Assembly: GCF_900537075.1 (NCBI RefSeq)
Contig: NZ_UNRA01000002.1
Span: 889,228-953,227 of the forward strand
DNA from: Tropicibacter sp. Alg240-R139
Lineage (GTDB): Bacteria; Pseudomonadota; Alphaproteobacteria; Rhodobacterales; Rhodobacteraceae
DNA length: 64,000 bases
Reading direction: 5' to 3'
The notes under the pieces were generated by a model. The model ran no database searches and was not told where the DNA came from. It was given only the letters and a program-made list of their open reading frames with translations. Numbering within the stretch: the first letter of the stretch is position 1; each line of letters begins with the position of its first letter. Of the stretch, positions 35,025-43,448 are shown piece after piece. Position numbers and translations under genes: made by a program.

Positions 35025-37094
35025 TCAGTCGATGACCAATTCCGTGATTTCCCGACGGAACGGCAGAGCATCCCCCAATTCAGCCTGATCCAGTTCTCGT
35101 GCAAAACGGTGCCCCGCATAGGTCGCCCAGGCAATCGGGCCAGGAGCATTGGCATCACCGATCAGTTTGACCGATCTGATGCCTGCATCTGCCCACTCGG
35201 CCTGTTTCATCTGCAATGCACCGTAGACTGCATTGTTTTCCTGCCTTGAGGCAACAACAACTACGGCATCGGATTCAATCTTCCAGGTGCGATCAGTGTA
35301 CACACAGTTCGATACAACATGATCCGCGTGGATCTCGCGCACGCCCTGATTGAGAACGATTTGAACGCCCGCCTCGATCAAACGTGGATGGATCGCGATT
35401 TGTTCAAGTGTATTGTTTGTCCAGTCACTCACAAACGCAGACGGGGTCACTAAGGTCACCTGGGCACCGTTCTTGGCCAATAGTTCTGCCAAGACCCCGC
35501 CCATGTAGTAGTGGTCATCATCATAAACCACCACACGGCCTGTGGGGATGGTGCCATCCATCAAATCATCCGGGGTGTAGATCCTTGCGTCGTCCGCAAT
35601 CGGCATCGGAACGACGTGCTGACGCGCAACACCATCACGGCGCCAGGTCGCACCCGTCGCAATGCACACGTTTTCGAACCCAAACTCGATAATGCTTTCA
35701 GCGTCCAGTTCGCTTTCACGATAAATCTCGACGTTCGGGCGCTGTTGCAGCTGGTACTCACGATAATCGACAACCCGACCCCAGGCGCTGAGCCCTGGTA
35801 AGGCGCGTTCACGAGTGACACGACCACCGATGACATCTTTTGCCTCTGCCACAGCCACGTCATAACCCCGACGGCTGAGAGCCCAGGCGGCCTCAAGGCC
35901 CGCAGGACCCGATCCAACGACCAGAACATTCGAGCTGTCGCCCTTTTCGTTCATCTTTTCTGGATGCCAGCCTTTGCGCCATTCTTCCATGAAGGTGGGG
36001 TTCTGTGTGCAACGGCTGATCGACATAGTCATGTCACCGGTGATGCAGATGTTACAGCCGATACATTCGCGGATGTCGTCGATATGCCCTTGCTCGATCT
36101 TCTTGGGCAGGAACGGGTCGGCGATCGACGGGCGTGCGCAGCCGATAAAGTCGAGCGTGCCCGATCTTACCATTCGCGCCATAACATCTGGCGAAGTGAA
36201 CCGCCCTACCCCAACAATGGGCTTGTCGGTCAATTCGTGAATGCCGCGCACCAACTGTTCTTGGGCCCCCTCTTCCTTGAACCGCGACGGGCCGGAACAA
36301 TCCTCCCAGGTGCCTTGCGCCAAATCCCAGAGGTCAGGAAGGTCCTTGTTCATTTCGATGTAGTCACGCACCTCCGCGTTCGAAAACCCCAACTCACCGA
36401 TGGTTTCGTCCAGGCTGACGCGCAGCGTGATGGCCATCGTATCGCCGACGGCGTCGCGCATGTCTGCAATGACCTCTTGGCTGAAACGGGCACGGTTCTC
36501 CAGACTTCCGCCATATTCATCCCCGCGCTGGTTGGTGGCACAGCTCAGGAAATGCTGGAAAATGCCAAAACCATGCGCTCCGTACAAACAAATCAGGTCA
36601 AATCCGGCCTCTTTCGAACGTTTGGCCGCGTTCACAAACCAACGGCGCAGATCCTTGATGTCCTGCTTGTCAAGCGCCCGGGCTTGTACCGGGTCGTTGG
36701 TGAATGTCCGAATTGGCAAGGCAGAAGGCGCCAAAGGTACTTCTTTGCTGTACAGGTTCGGGCCGTTGATGCCAGAATACGCCAACTGGATACCCGCTAA
36801 GGCACCATGTTCCTTCATTCTTTCCGACATTTTGCGCAGCTGAGGGATATCCTTGTCTTCCCACAAACGCAGCTCGATAAACGGTGTTATTTCCGAGGTG
36901 TGGTGCATCTCACACTGTTCCGTAAAGATTACACCCCATCCACCTTCTGCTTTGATTCCACGCATGGCAGCGGCGGCTGACGGATCACGATATCCGCCAC
37001 CATTGCAGTGGGGCACCTGATAAAACCGGTTTTTGGCAGTCAGAGGTCCGATCTTCATCGGCTCGAACAGAATATCATAGCGTGAATCGCGCAT
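35025..37094 (-). CDS. Trimethylamine-dehydrogenase-like FMN/4Fe-4S flavoprotein with altered substrate pocket
   Basis: The 689-residue protein aligns along its length with trimethylamine dehydrogenase. Cys30 in FYQVPHCN corresponds to the 6-S-cysteinyl-FMN attachment. Tyr171 and His174 lie in YGAHGF, and a 4Fe-4S cluster is formed by Cys344, 347, 350 and 362. A C-terminal NAD(P)-oxidoreductase-like half has VLVVGSGPAGLEAAWALSRRG. Of the aromatic bowl that holds trimethylammonium, Trp263 remains, but the Tyr60 equivalent is Gln and the Trp355 region is ITGDM with no Trp. The substrate is therefore probably another secondary or tertiary amine. It is divergent from a LuxR-type gene. Confidence 0.85.
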   Translation of the reverse strand: MRDSRYDILFEPMKIGPLTAKNRFYQVPHCNGGGYRDPSAAAAMRGIKAEGGWGVIFTEQCEMHHTSEITPFIELRLWEDKDIPQLRKMSERMKEHGALAGIQLAYSGINGPNLYSKEVPLAPSALPIRTFTNDPVQARALDKQDIKDLRRWFVNAAKRSKEAGFDLICLYGAHGFGIFQHFLSCATNQRGDEYGGSLENRARFSQEVIADMRDAVGDTMAITLRVSLDETIGELGFSNAEVRDYIEMNKDLPDLWDLAQGTWEDCSGPSRFKEEGAQEQLVRGIHELTDKPIVGVGRFTSPDVMARMVRSGTLDFIGCARPSIADPFLPKKIEQGHIDDIRECIGCNICITGDMTMSISRCTQNPTFMEEWRKGWHPEKMNEKGDSSNVLVVGSGPAGLEAAWALSRRGYDVAVAEAKDVIGGRVTRERALPGLSAWGRVVDYREYQLQQRPNVEIYRESELDAESIIEFGFENVCIATGATWRRDGVARQHVVPMPIADDARIYTPDDLMDGTIPTGRVVVYDDDHYYMGGVLAELLAKNGAQVTLVTPSAFVSDWTNNTLEQIAIHPRLIEAGVQIVLNQGVREIHADHVVSNCVYTDRTWKIESDAVVVVASRQENNAVYGALQMKQAEWADAGIRSVKLIGDANAPGPIAWATYAGHRFARELDQAELGDALPFRREITELVID

Positions 37095-37142
37095 GCTGGA
37101 TCTCCCTTGAGTATCTGGTGAGGCCTGCTCGATTGGTCGAAC

Positions 37143-37232
37143 AATCCAGCCCGTCGATGCTGAGACATCGAGCTGGATTTATACCCCCATATTTGGGTAG
37201 TTATGATAAGCAGTGCTATTCAAGGGGGTATA
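37143..37232. promoter_or_regulatory. Nested inverted repeats in the flavoenzyme/luxR-type divergent promoter
   Basis: AATCCAGC-ccg-TCGATG (37143-37159) pairs with CATCGAGCTGGATT (37166-37179), a 14-bp hairpin with a 3-nt bulge. TATACCCCC (37180-37188) and GGGGGTATA (37224-37232) form a second inverted pair 35 bp apart. Each of these also sits in a local dyad (TACCC-N8-GGGTA and GGTATATACC). Likely roles are operators for the adjacent LuxR-type protein and leader structure in the flavoenzyme mRNA. Confidence 0.55.
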
Positions 37233-37255
37233 TACCTCCAGAGAGGTATGGCCCC

Positions 37256-38056
37256 ATGCTACAACAGCAATCACCTGACATGCTTGCCCGTACAATTCTG
37301 GCGCTTGAAACAGCAGGTTTTGCCGAGGCCTTGCAAAGTTGGCTCGAACAGGTTTCGCAATTCAACAATATTACAATTCTTGCCTTCTTTGACACGCAGC
37401 AACCATCAGTCTTTCTGAGCCATGCCCATGAACGCCGCGTGTTCGAGCGTCTAGACAGCGACTATGTGAATGGGGCCTATCTTCTGGATCCTTTTTACGG
37501 ATTGCACAAAAACAGAAAACCCGACGGATTGTACCGATTGGCTGATGTTGCGCCGGATCAATTCCAGCGTAACGAGTACTTCAGGTCGTATTATCAACGC
37601 ACGACTTTAATTGATGAACTGGCGTTCTTTTCGTCCCCTGCCCCGGGCGTATCCATCACCGTCTGCATTGGCCGGGACGCGACCACCACAGCCCGATTTT
37701 CCACACGCGACCTGACGACGGCCCGAGACATCTCGCCAGTGGTTAACGCACTGGTTCGAAAGAATTGGCGCGGTATCGCGCCCGACGCCGACTCTATTCC
37801 CCATTCGGCGGCCGAGTCGCTACGTGCACGTTTGTCCGCAGAGAAAAAGATTAGCCTTAGCAAACGCCAAGCCGAGATCGCCTTTATGATCTTGCAGGGG
37901 CATTCCTCGATATCGATCGGACTGGTTCTTGGCATCAGCCCGCAAACCGTAAAAGTGATCCGCAAGCAATTGTACAAAAAGTGCCAGATATCGTCCCAAG
38001 GCGAACTCTACTATCTGATTGCGCCTTACTTGTCGAATACCCGCCAAGATCCCTGA
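37256..38056 (+). CDS. LuxR-type HTH regulator without a recognised sensor domain
   Basis: The 266-residue protein starts at ATG 37256 behind GAGAGG. The C-terminal 65 residues are a LuxR helix-turn-helix (LSKRQAEIAFMILQGHSSISIGLVLGISPQTVKVIRKQLYKKC), with a Tyr-Leu-rich end. The N-terminal 190 residues show no autoinducer-binding signature I can place, although the W/Y/D spacing of LuxR-type acyl-homoserine-lactone receptors is absent. Divergence from the TMADH-like gene suggests it controls amine catabolism in response to a small ligand. Confidence 0.82.
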   Translation: MLQQQSPDMLARTILALETAGFAEALQSWLEQVSQFNNITILAFFDTQQPSVFLSHAHERRVFERLDSDYVNGAYLLDPFYGLHKNRKPDGLYRLADVAPDQFQRNEYFRSYYQRTTLIDELAFFSSPAPGVSITVCIGRDATTTARFSTRDLTTARDISPVVNALVRKNWRGIAPDADSIPHSAAESLRARLSAEKKISLSKRQAEIAFMILQGHSSISIGLVLGISPQTVKVIRKQLYKKCQISSQGELYYLIAPYLSNTRQDP

Positions 38057-38377
38057 TCTTTGGAACGTTTCATGTTGAGTTAGTCAAAGCCTAACTAAAG
38101 GTAAGCCAGACAGTAATTTCGCTCGCCGTGGAGTTGTGAAATTTTGCCCTGCAAACGCACAACACCTGCCGCAGTGCTGCCGATTCACCTGTGGTCAGGG
38201 AATGAAAGGTTCAGGTTCGGGCCAACCAGATTGGTGCTCATTCTCAGCCTGATATTGGCCTTTGTTCAGGATCTGCCTTGTTGCCTGGGCCGCTTCTGAA
38301 CAAAGGCCCCGGCGGGACTGTTGGGTACGCCAGAAATGGCCTGCACGGTCTGACCGAACACTGAAAGGAAGCCGAAG
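38057..38377. promoter_or_regulatory. 321-bp leader upstream of the flavin monooxygenase with a 13-bp perfect inverted repeat
   Basis: No gene is present. GGCCTTTGTTCAG (38257-38269) and CTGAACAAAGGCC (38296-38308) form a perfect 13-bp stem around a 26-nt loop, 70 bp before the monooxygenase ATG. Near the start, GTTAG-tcaaagc-CTAAC is a smaller dyad. I recognised no known riboswitch core. The element may be an operator, attenuator or unclassified leader RNA. Confidence 0.5.
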
Positions 38378-39655
38378 ATGACATTGGAGAAGACGGATAC
38401 GCTGATTGTCGGTGGCGGGCAGGCAGGCATCGCCCTGAGCGAGCATCTGGGACATCAAAACGTTCCGCATTTGGTGCTCGAAAAGAACCGCACGGCCGAA
38501 GCCTGGCGAACCGGGCGTTGGGATGCGTTGGTCGCCAATGGCCCGGCTTGGCATGACCGGTTCCCCAATCTTGAGTTCAAAAACGACGACCCGGATGCTT
38601 TTGTGTCCAAAGATGGGATGGCTGAATACCTGGTTGAATATGCCGAAATGATCAAAGCCCCAATTCGTGAAGGCGTAGAAGTCTTCAAAGCCGAACGTCT
38701 GTCCGGCCAAGGCGGGTTTAGAGTCCAGACCTCGGCCGGAGAAATCGAGGCAAAACGCATCGTTGCGGCAACCGGCGCTTTTCAGCATCCCGCTGTTCCT
38801 CAGATTGTTCCTGAAAACGCCGGGGTCGAGCAACAGCATTCGTTTTACTACAAAAATCCCGATCAGCTGGCGGAAGGTGCCGTTCTGGTCGTCGGCGCGG
38901 GATCGTCAGGCGCCCAGATCGCCGATGAACTGAACCGCGCGGGACGCAAGGTATTACTTTCGGTCGGCCCTCATGATCGACCTCCGCGTCGTTACCGTGG
39001 GCGCGATTTTGTCTGGTGGTTGGGTGTTTTGGGCCTGTGGGACATGGCCGCACCGCGTCCAGGCACCGAACATGTAACCATTTCGGTCAGCGGTGCTTAT
39101 GGCGGCCGCACCATGGATTTCCGCCGCCTTGCCGGCGAAGGCGTAACACTGGTCGGGCTGACCCACGCATTCAACGATGGAACGTTGTCCTTTGCCGACG
39201 ATCTGCGTGACAATGTTACCGCTGGCGATGCTGACTATCTCAACATGTTGGACGCCGCTGACGCCTATGTGACGCGGACCGGCCTGAACCTGCCCGAAGA
39301 GCCCGAGGCGCGCCGATCTTGGCCCGAGCCTGATTGCCTGACTAATCCGCTGCGATCGATCGACCTCGCCAAAGAAGGCATCGCGACGATCATCTGGGCC
39401 ACAGGTTTCCGCCAGGATTTCAGCTGGATCAAGGCCGCCGCCTTTGACAAAAAGGGGGCTCCGATCCATCAACGCGGTGTTTCAGTGCAACCGGATATCT
39501 ATTTCCTCGGGCTGCCCTGGCAGTCGCGCCGTGGCTCGACCTTCCTTTGGGGGGTGTGGCACGACGCGAAATACATTGCTGACCAGATCGCAATTCAACG
39601 GGCCTACGCCGAATACGACGGCAATGCGGCCATCGTTGCTCCCGCTGCAGAGTAA
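38378..39655 (+). CDS. Flavin-containing monooxygenase (CzcO/YUCCA-like)
   Basis: The 425-residue protein has an FAD Rossmann motif LIVGGGQAGIALSEHL at about 9-24 and a second, NADP-type motif VVGAGSSGAQIADEL near 170, separated by DRFPNLEFKNDDPDAFVSKDGMAEYLVEYA. Late ATGFRQDFSWI is the usual C-terminal FAD contact. Such enzymes hydroxylate or oxygenate soft nucleophiles (N or S) or ketones. With RidA, an aldehyde dehydrogenase remnant and an amine dehydrogenase nearby, an N-oxygenation or oxidative-deamination role is likely. Confidence 0.87.
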   Translation: MTLEKTDTLIVGGGQAGIALSEHLGHQNVPHLVLEKNRTAEAWRTGRWDALVANGPAWHDRFPNLEFKNDDPDAFVSKDGMAEYLVEYAEMIKAPIREGVEVFKAERLSGQGGFRVQTSAGEIEAKRIVAATGAFQHPAVPQIVPENAGVEQQHSFYYKNPDQLAEGAVLVVGAGSSGAQIADELNRAGRKVLLSVGPHDRPPRRYRGRDFVWWLGVLGLWDMAAPRPGTEHVTISVSGAYGGRTMDFRRLAGEGVTLVGLTHAFNDGTLSFADDLRDNVTAGDADYLNMLDAADAYVTRTGLNLPEEPEARRSWPEPDCLTNPLRSIDLAKEGIATIIWATGFRQDFSWIKAAAFDKKGAPIHQRGVSVQPDIYFLGLPWQSRRGSTFLWGVWHDAKYIADQIAIQRAYAEYDGNAAIVAPAAE

Positions 39656-39672
39656 GAAAACAGGACGTCGAA

Positions 39673-40089
39673 ATGACCCATACACGCATCCGCAAATTCA
39701 ATACCTCGGACACTTACCCCGAGCAAAAGTTGGACAACGACCTGTGCCAGGCTGTTGTCACCCAAGGTGGCAAAACGGTTTACTTGCGCGGTCAGTGTCC
39801 GCAGAATCTGGATGACGCGGTCAACATCGACAGCCATGATCCCGTAGAACAGACCCACAAAGTGATGCAGAACATTCGCCAGCTGATCGAAGAGGCTGGC
39901 GGTGACATGAGCCATCTGGTCAAGGTCGTCGTCTATATCACCGACGTGCGCCACCGCGAGGCGGTCTATCGTACGATGGGCGAATACATCAAAGGCGTGC
40001 ATCCGGTATCCACAGGGTTGGTGGTTCAGGCGCTGGCACGTCCCGATTGGTTGGTCGAAATCGACGGGACAGCAGTCATTCCCGATTGA
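39673..40089 (+). CDS. RidA-family (YjgF/YER057c) protein
   Basis: The 138-residue protein has RidA features: LYLRGQ.PQ-like strand, HKVMQNIRQLIEEAGGDMSHLVKVVVYITDVRHREAVYRTMGEYIKG, and the ending PDWLVEIDGTAVIPD. The usual catalytic Arg (VxxR) is not obvious at the expected place (the segment is VVYITDVRHRE). It may belong to an Rid subgroup other than the 2-aminoacrylate deaminases. It lies 17 bp after the monooxygenase gene and probably hydrolyses an enamine or imine made in that pathway. Confidence 0.83.
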   Translation: MTHTRIRKFNTSDTYPEQKLDNDLCQAVVTQGGKTVYLRGQCPQNLDDAVNIDSHDPVEQTHKVMQNIRQLIEEAGGDMSHLVKVVVYITDVRHREAVYRTMGEYIKGVHPVSTGLVVQALARPDWLVEIDGTAVIPD

Positions 40090-40171
40090 TCGACGTTTCG
40101 GTTGAATCGCGACGGGGTCGCACCTTCCTTTCCTCTTTTGACGCGACCCGGTTTCGTTTGTTCCCCTAGGA

Positions 40172-41044
40172 AAAGCGAGTATCCCGGACGGGGTGTTCAA
40201 TGTGGTCCCGGGCTATAGCGTCTTCGCAGGCAAGGCTTTGGGCCTGCACATGGACGTCGATTGCCTTGCGTTCACCGGGTCGCCCGCGACCGGGAAGATG
40301 TTCATGCAGTTTTCCGGTCAGTCCAACTTGAAACCGATCTGGCCCGAAACAGGCGGCAAAAGCCCCGACTTGGTCTTTGCCGATTGCGAAGTTCTGGATG
40401 CCGCCGCGGATATGGCCGCTTTCGACATCTTCTACAATCAGGGTCAAATCTGTTCGGCCAATTCCTGACTTTATGTCGAACGCTCGATCAGGGACGCGCT
40501 GGTTAAAAAACTGATTTCGCGGACTCAGGCGGTCGTCCCTGGCGACCCGCTAAATCCAGCCTCGACCATGGGTGCAATGGTCGACGACAAACAAGCACAA
40601 GGCATCATGGGCTTTGTCGTTGAGGGGCGAATAAGGGCCAATCTTGTTGCGGGCGTCAAGCGCGTGACCGTGGATGGCAAAGAATGCTTCGTACAACCCA
40701 CAATCTTTGATGATGTGGCGCATGACAGTTCGCTGGCCCAAGACGAGATATTTGGCCCGGTCCTTTCGGTCATCGCTTTCGCCGCCGAAACCGAAGCTGT
40801 CACAATGGCAAACGATACGATCTACGGTTTTGCTGCATCGGCCTGGGCCGACAACCTGCCCTCTGCGTTACGGGCTTCAGACGCGATCCACACTAGCACC
40901 GTTTCGGTCAACACGGTTGATGCGCTGTCGGCTCTGACTCCGTTCGGGGGCATGAAGCAGTCGGGTTTTGGAAGAGATTTGTCATTGCATTCCCTTGAGA
41001 AGTATACTGCTTTGAAAATAATCTGGATCAAGTACAAGGCTTGA
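40172..41044 (+). pseudogene. Aldehyde dehydrogenase remnant: N-terminus lost, internal TGA
   Basis: The reading starts abruptly at IPDGVFNVVPG, so about the first 190 residues of a PuuC/KauB-type enzyme are absent. It keeps FTGSPATGK, an altered ETGGKSPD (usually ELGGKSP) and the catalytic Cys in NQGQICSANS. An in-frame TGA at 40466-40468 then replaces what is normally CGN (Arg). The rest, LYVERSIRDALVKKL to FGGMKQSGFGRDLSLHSLEKYTALK, is in the same frame and ends 24 bp before the LysR gene. It is homologous to the intact aldehyde dehydrogenase at 22.8 kb. Confidence 0.88.
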
Positions 41045-41068
41045 ACCACGAAGTTCAGGGGTAAGTCT

Positions 41069-42007
41069 TTGCCTTTCCGGTACACACTGCGTCAACTCGA
41101 GTACTTCGTTGCTGTGGGGAAGGCGGGCAGTATCTCGGCCGCGAGCGAGGTTCTCAACGTATCGTCCCCGTCAATCTCGGCTGCGATCAACCAACTTGAG
41201 GCCGAGTTTGGCCTGAACTTGTTTATTCGAGAGCATGCCCGAGGGCTGTCTTTGACCAAGGCAGGTCATAGAATCCTTGATCGAACGGAGTTCGTTTTGA
41301 AAGAAGCGGAGCTTCTGGCCACGTTGGCCGGTGAGATCACAGGGAATGTTCAGGGGATTCTGTCTGTGGGGTGTCTCGTCACCTTTGCGCAAATTGTGTT
41401 GCCTGGATTGCGCCGTAGTTTCGAAGATCACTACCCGGCTGTTCGCATCGAACAGCGTGAACTTAATCAGGCCGACATTTTCAGCCAGTTGCGGCGCGCC
41501 GAATTGGACACAGCACTGACATATGATCTTGATATTCCTGCAGACCTCGACTTTCTGCCGCTTCTGGATTTACCACCCTACGTTGTTCTGAACGAACATC
41601 ATCCGTTGGCACATCGGGACTCGCTGGCCATCGATGATCTCAAAGGCCTGCCCATGGTGCTTTTGGATCTGCCCTATAGCAGCGACTATTTTCTGTCCTT
41701 TTTCCGGGCGGCTGACATCAAACCGAATGTCGCAGAGCGCACGAATGACATGTCGGTGATGCGCAGTATGGTGGCGAATGGGTTTGGATTTTCGATCGCC
41801 AATGTAAGGCCTTTGAACAATTTGTCACCAGACGGAAAAAAGCTGCTCTTTGTTCCCCTGAGCGGCGATGTCAGGCCTATGAAGTTTGGGCTGCTGAAGG
41901 CCAAGATCGAAAACGAAACCAACACCATGGCGGCCTTTATCAAGCACTGCAAAACCACGGTCGAAAATGGAAACCTTCCGTTTCTACAGAACACGCTGGC
42001 AGATTAG
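41069..42007 (+). CDS. LysR-family transcriptional regulator
   Basis: The 312-residue protein starts with TTG at 41069 behind AGGGGTAA. The winged helix is LRQLEYFVAVGKAGSISAASEVLNVSSPSISAAINQLEAEFGLNLFIR, followed by a LysR substrate domain (GILSVGCLVTFAQIVLPGLRRSFEDHYPAV). It follows the broken aldehyde dehydrogenase by 24 bp and precedes the deacetylase gene. It may regulate the latter or the decayed genes. GC content is slightly lower than in neighbouring operons. Confidence 0.88.
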   Translation: MPFRYTLRQLEYFVAVGKAGSISAASEVLNVSSPSISAAINQLEAEFGLNLFIREHARGLSLTKAGHRILDRTEFVLKEAELLATLAGEITGNVQGILSVGCLVTFAQIVLPGLRRSFEDHYPAVRIEQRELNQADIFSQLRRAELDTALTYDLDIPADLDFLPLLDLPPYVVLNEHHPLAHRDSLAIDDLKGLPMVLLDLPYSSDYFLSFFRAADIKPNVAERTNDMSVMRSMVANGFGFSIANVRPLNNLSPDGKKLLFVPLSGDVRPMKFGLLKAKIENETNTMAAFIKHCKTTVENGNLPFLQNTLAD

Positions 42008-42028
42008 AAAATGCTTGACCAAATACGG

Positions 42029-42056
42029 GTTTCCCTAACCCATGGTTTAGGGAAAC
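42029..42056. terminator. Near-perfect palindrome downstream of the LysR gene
   Basis: GTTTCCCTAACC (42029-42040) pairs with GGTTTAGGGAAAC (42044-42056) with one bulged T and a 3-nt CAT loop. It lies 22 bp past the LysR stop and 135 bp before argE. AAGATTTA follows, so a T-tract is lacking. It may be a terminator or, from its symmetry, a protein-binding site for the argE promoter. Confidence 0.5.
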
Positions 42057-42190
42057 AAGATTTAAGTCCGCTGAAAACACAGTAAGCTAGCAGGCAAAAT
42101 CGGCGTTATTGCCTGGTCTTTGATGGGCGCTGACATGTCCCAACTGCGCTTGGGATGGCAAACAACTGAATTGGGGCTGGTCGTATTACC

Positions 42191-43339
42191 ATGACAACAA
42201 CACTGGACCTTCTGGACAGGCTGATCTCCTTCGACACGGTCAGCAAAAACTCGAACCTTGAATTGGCCAGCTTTGTCGAAAGCCATCTGAAGACGCACGG
42301 TTTTACGGTACACCGCATCACTGACCCGGCCGGAAACAAAACAGGCCTATATGCAGAAAAAGGCCCCCAGGGCAAAGGCGTGCTGTTGTCGGCCCACACA
42401 GACGTTGTGCCCACCGAGGGTCAGAGCTGGACCAAAGATCCATTTCGCCTGACCCGTGAAAGCAATCGCCTGTATGGTCGCGGGACGACAGACATGAAGG
42501 GATATGTGGCTTCGGTGCTGTCGCTGGCGCAACGTGCGGACGCGTCATCATTGCGCGAACCGGTCAAGATTGTGCTCTCATATGACGAAGAGGTCGGGTG
42601 CATCGGCATCCAGCAAATGTTGGGCAGGCTTGCACCGATGCTGGGACAACCGCGGGCTTGCTTTGTCGGTGAACCAACCGAGATGCAGGTAGCTATCGGA
42701 CACAAAGGAAAAGCTGCGCTGCGAGCGGTCTGCCATGGGGAAAATGGGCACTCGGCACTGGCGCCCAACTTTGTGAACGCATTGCATTTGGCCACCGACT
42801 TTGTGTCGGAACTGCGTCGGTTGCAAAAGGCTTTTGCAACAAATGGCCACTCTGATCCTGCATATTCCATTCCCTACACCACTTTGCATGTAGGTATGTT
42901 GTCAGGTGGACAGGCGCTCAACATCGTGCCGGATCGGGCCGAGCTGACGTTTGAGTATCGTCATTTGGCGTCGGATCTTGGCCGGGACATTCTTGCGCAG
43001 ATCCAAGCCGCTGCCGCGCGTGTAGGCGCATCTTATCGATCACGATGCGCCGAAGCGCGGGTCGAGATCGAACAATACAACGCCTATCCAGGGCTGGACA
43101 TCTCGACAACGGATTCTGTCATTCCATATGCTCAGAAGTTGGCAAAAAGCAACGGAACCACCAAAGTAGCCTTTGGTACCGAAGCAGGTTATTTCAGCGA
43201 ATTGGGTATTCCAACCGTCGTGTGCGGGCCCGGCTCTATGGAGGGACAGGGGCATAAGCCAGATGAGTATCTGGAGATGGAACAACTGACTGCTTGCGAT
43301 GCAATGATGGACCGTATCCTCCAAGACCTGAGCCGATAA
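42191..43339 (+). CDS. argE: Acetylornithine-deacetylase-like M20 peptidase
   Basis: The 382-residue protein has the M20 di-zinc motifs: LLSAHTDVVPTEGQ near 61 (His, Asp), RGTTDMKGYVAS near 97 (bridging Asp), SYDEEVGCIG near 132 (catalytic Glu pair), GEPTEM near 160 and the late FGTEAGYFSELGIPTVVCGPG with GHKPDEY. It removes acyl groups from N-acyl amino acids. In a degradative neighbourhood it may act on acylated diamines or amino acids rather than in arginine synthesis. A bidirectional hairpin terminator follows. Confidence 0.86.
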   Translation: MTTTLDLLDRLISFDTVSKNSNLELASFVESHLKTHGFTVHRITDPAGNKTGLYAEKGPQGKGVLLSAHTDVVPTEGQSWTKDPFRLTRESNRLYGRGTTDMKGYVASVLSLAQRADASSLREPVKIVLSYDEEVGCIGIQQMLGRLAPMLGQPRACFVGEPTEMQVAIGHKGKAALRAVCHGENGHSALAPNFVNALHLATDFVSELRRLQKAFATNGHSDPAYSIPYTTLHVGMLSGGQALNIVPDRAELTFEYRHLASDLGRDILAQIQAAAARVGASYRSRCAEARVEIEQYNAYPGLDISTTDSVIPYAQKLAKSNGTTKVAFGTEAGYFSELGIPTVVCGPGSMEGQGHKPDEYLEMEQLTACDAMMDRILQDLSR

Positions 43340-43398
43340 CGTCATGGGACAAGAGGGGATTAGCCACAGTCGGCAATGCTCATATTCTATCAGAAAAT

Positions 43399-43440
43399 CC
43401 GGGCAGCGTGACTGCCCGGGCTGACATTTTTCCTTTCTTG
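43399..43440. terminator. Bidirectional terminator between argE and the pot pseudogene operon
   Basis: CCGGGCAG (43399-43406) pairs with CTGCCCGG (43412-43419) around CGTGA. A T-rich stretch follows at 43427-43438 on the plus strand, and ATTTTCTG follows on the minus strand. Confidence 0.75.
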
Positions 43441-43448
43441 ACCAAAAG

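Noticed and set aside
35964-36800. Open frame (278 codons) antisense to the TMADH-like gene
   Set aside because: The minus-strand gene aligns over its whole length with a known enzyme; the plus frame has no motif.
37256-38056. LuxR-type protein as a quorum-sensing acyl-homoserine-lactone receptor
   Set aside because: The conserved ligand-binding W/Y/D pattern is not visible and no luxI gene is adjacent; only the DNA-binding domain is clear.
40466-40468. TGA in the aldehyde dehydrogenase read as selenocysteine
   Set aside because: The position is normally Arg, not Cys; no SECIS-like hairpin follows, and the gene also lacks its N-terminus.
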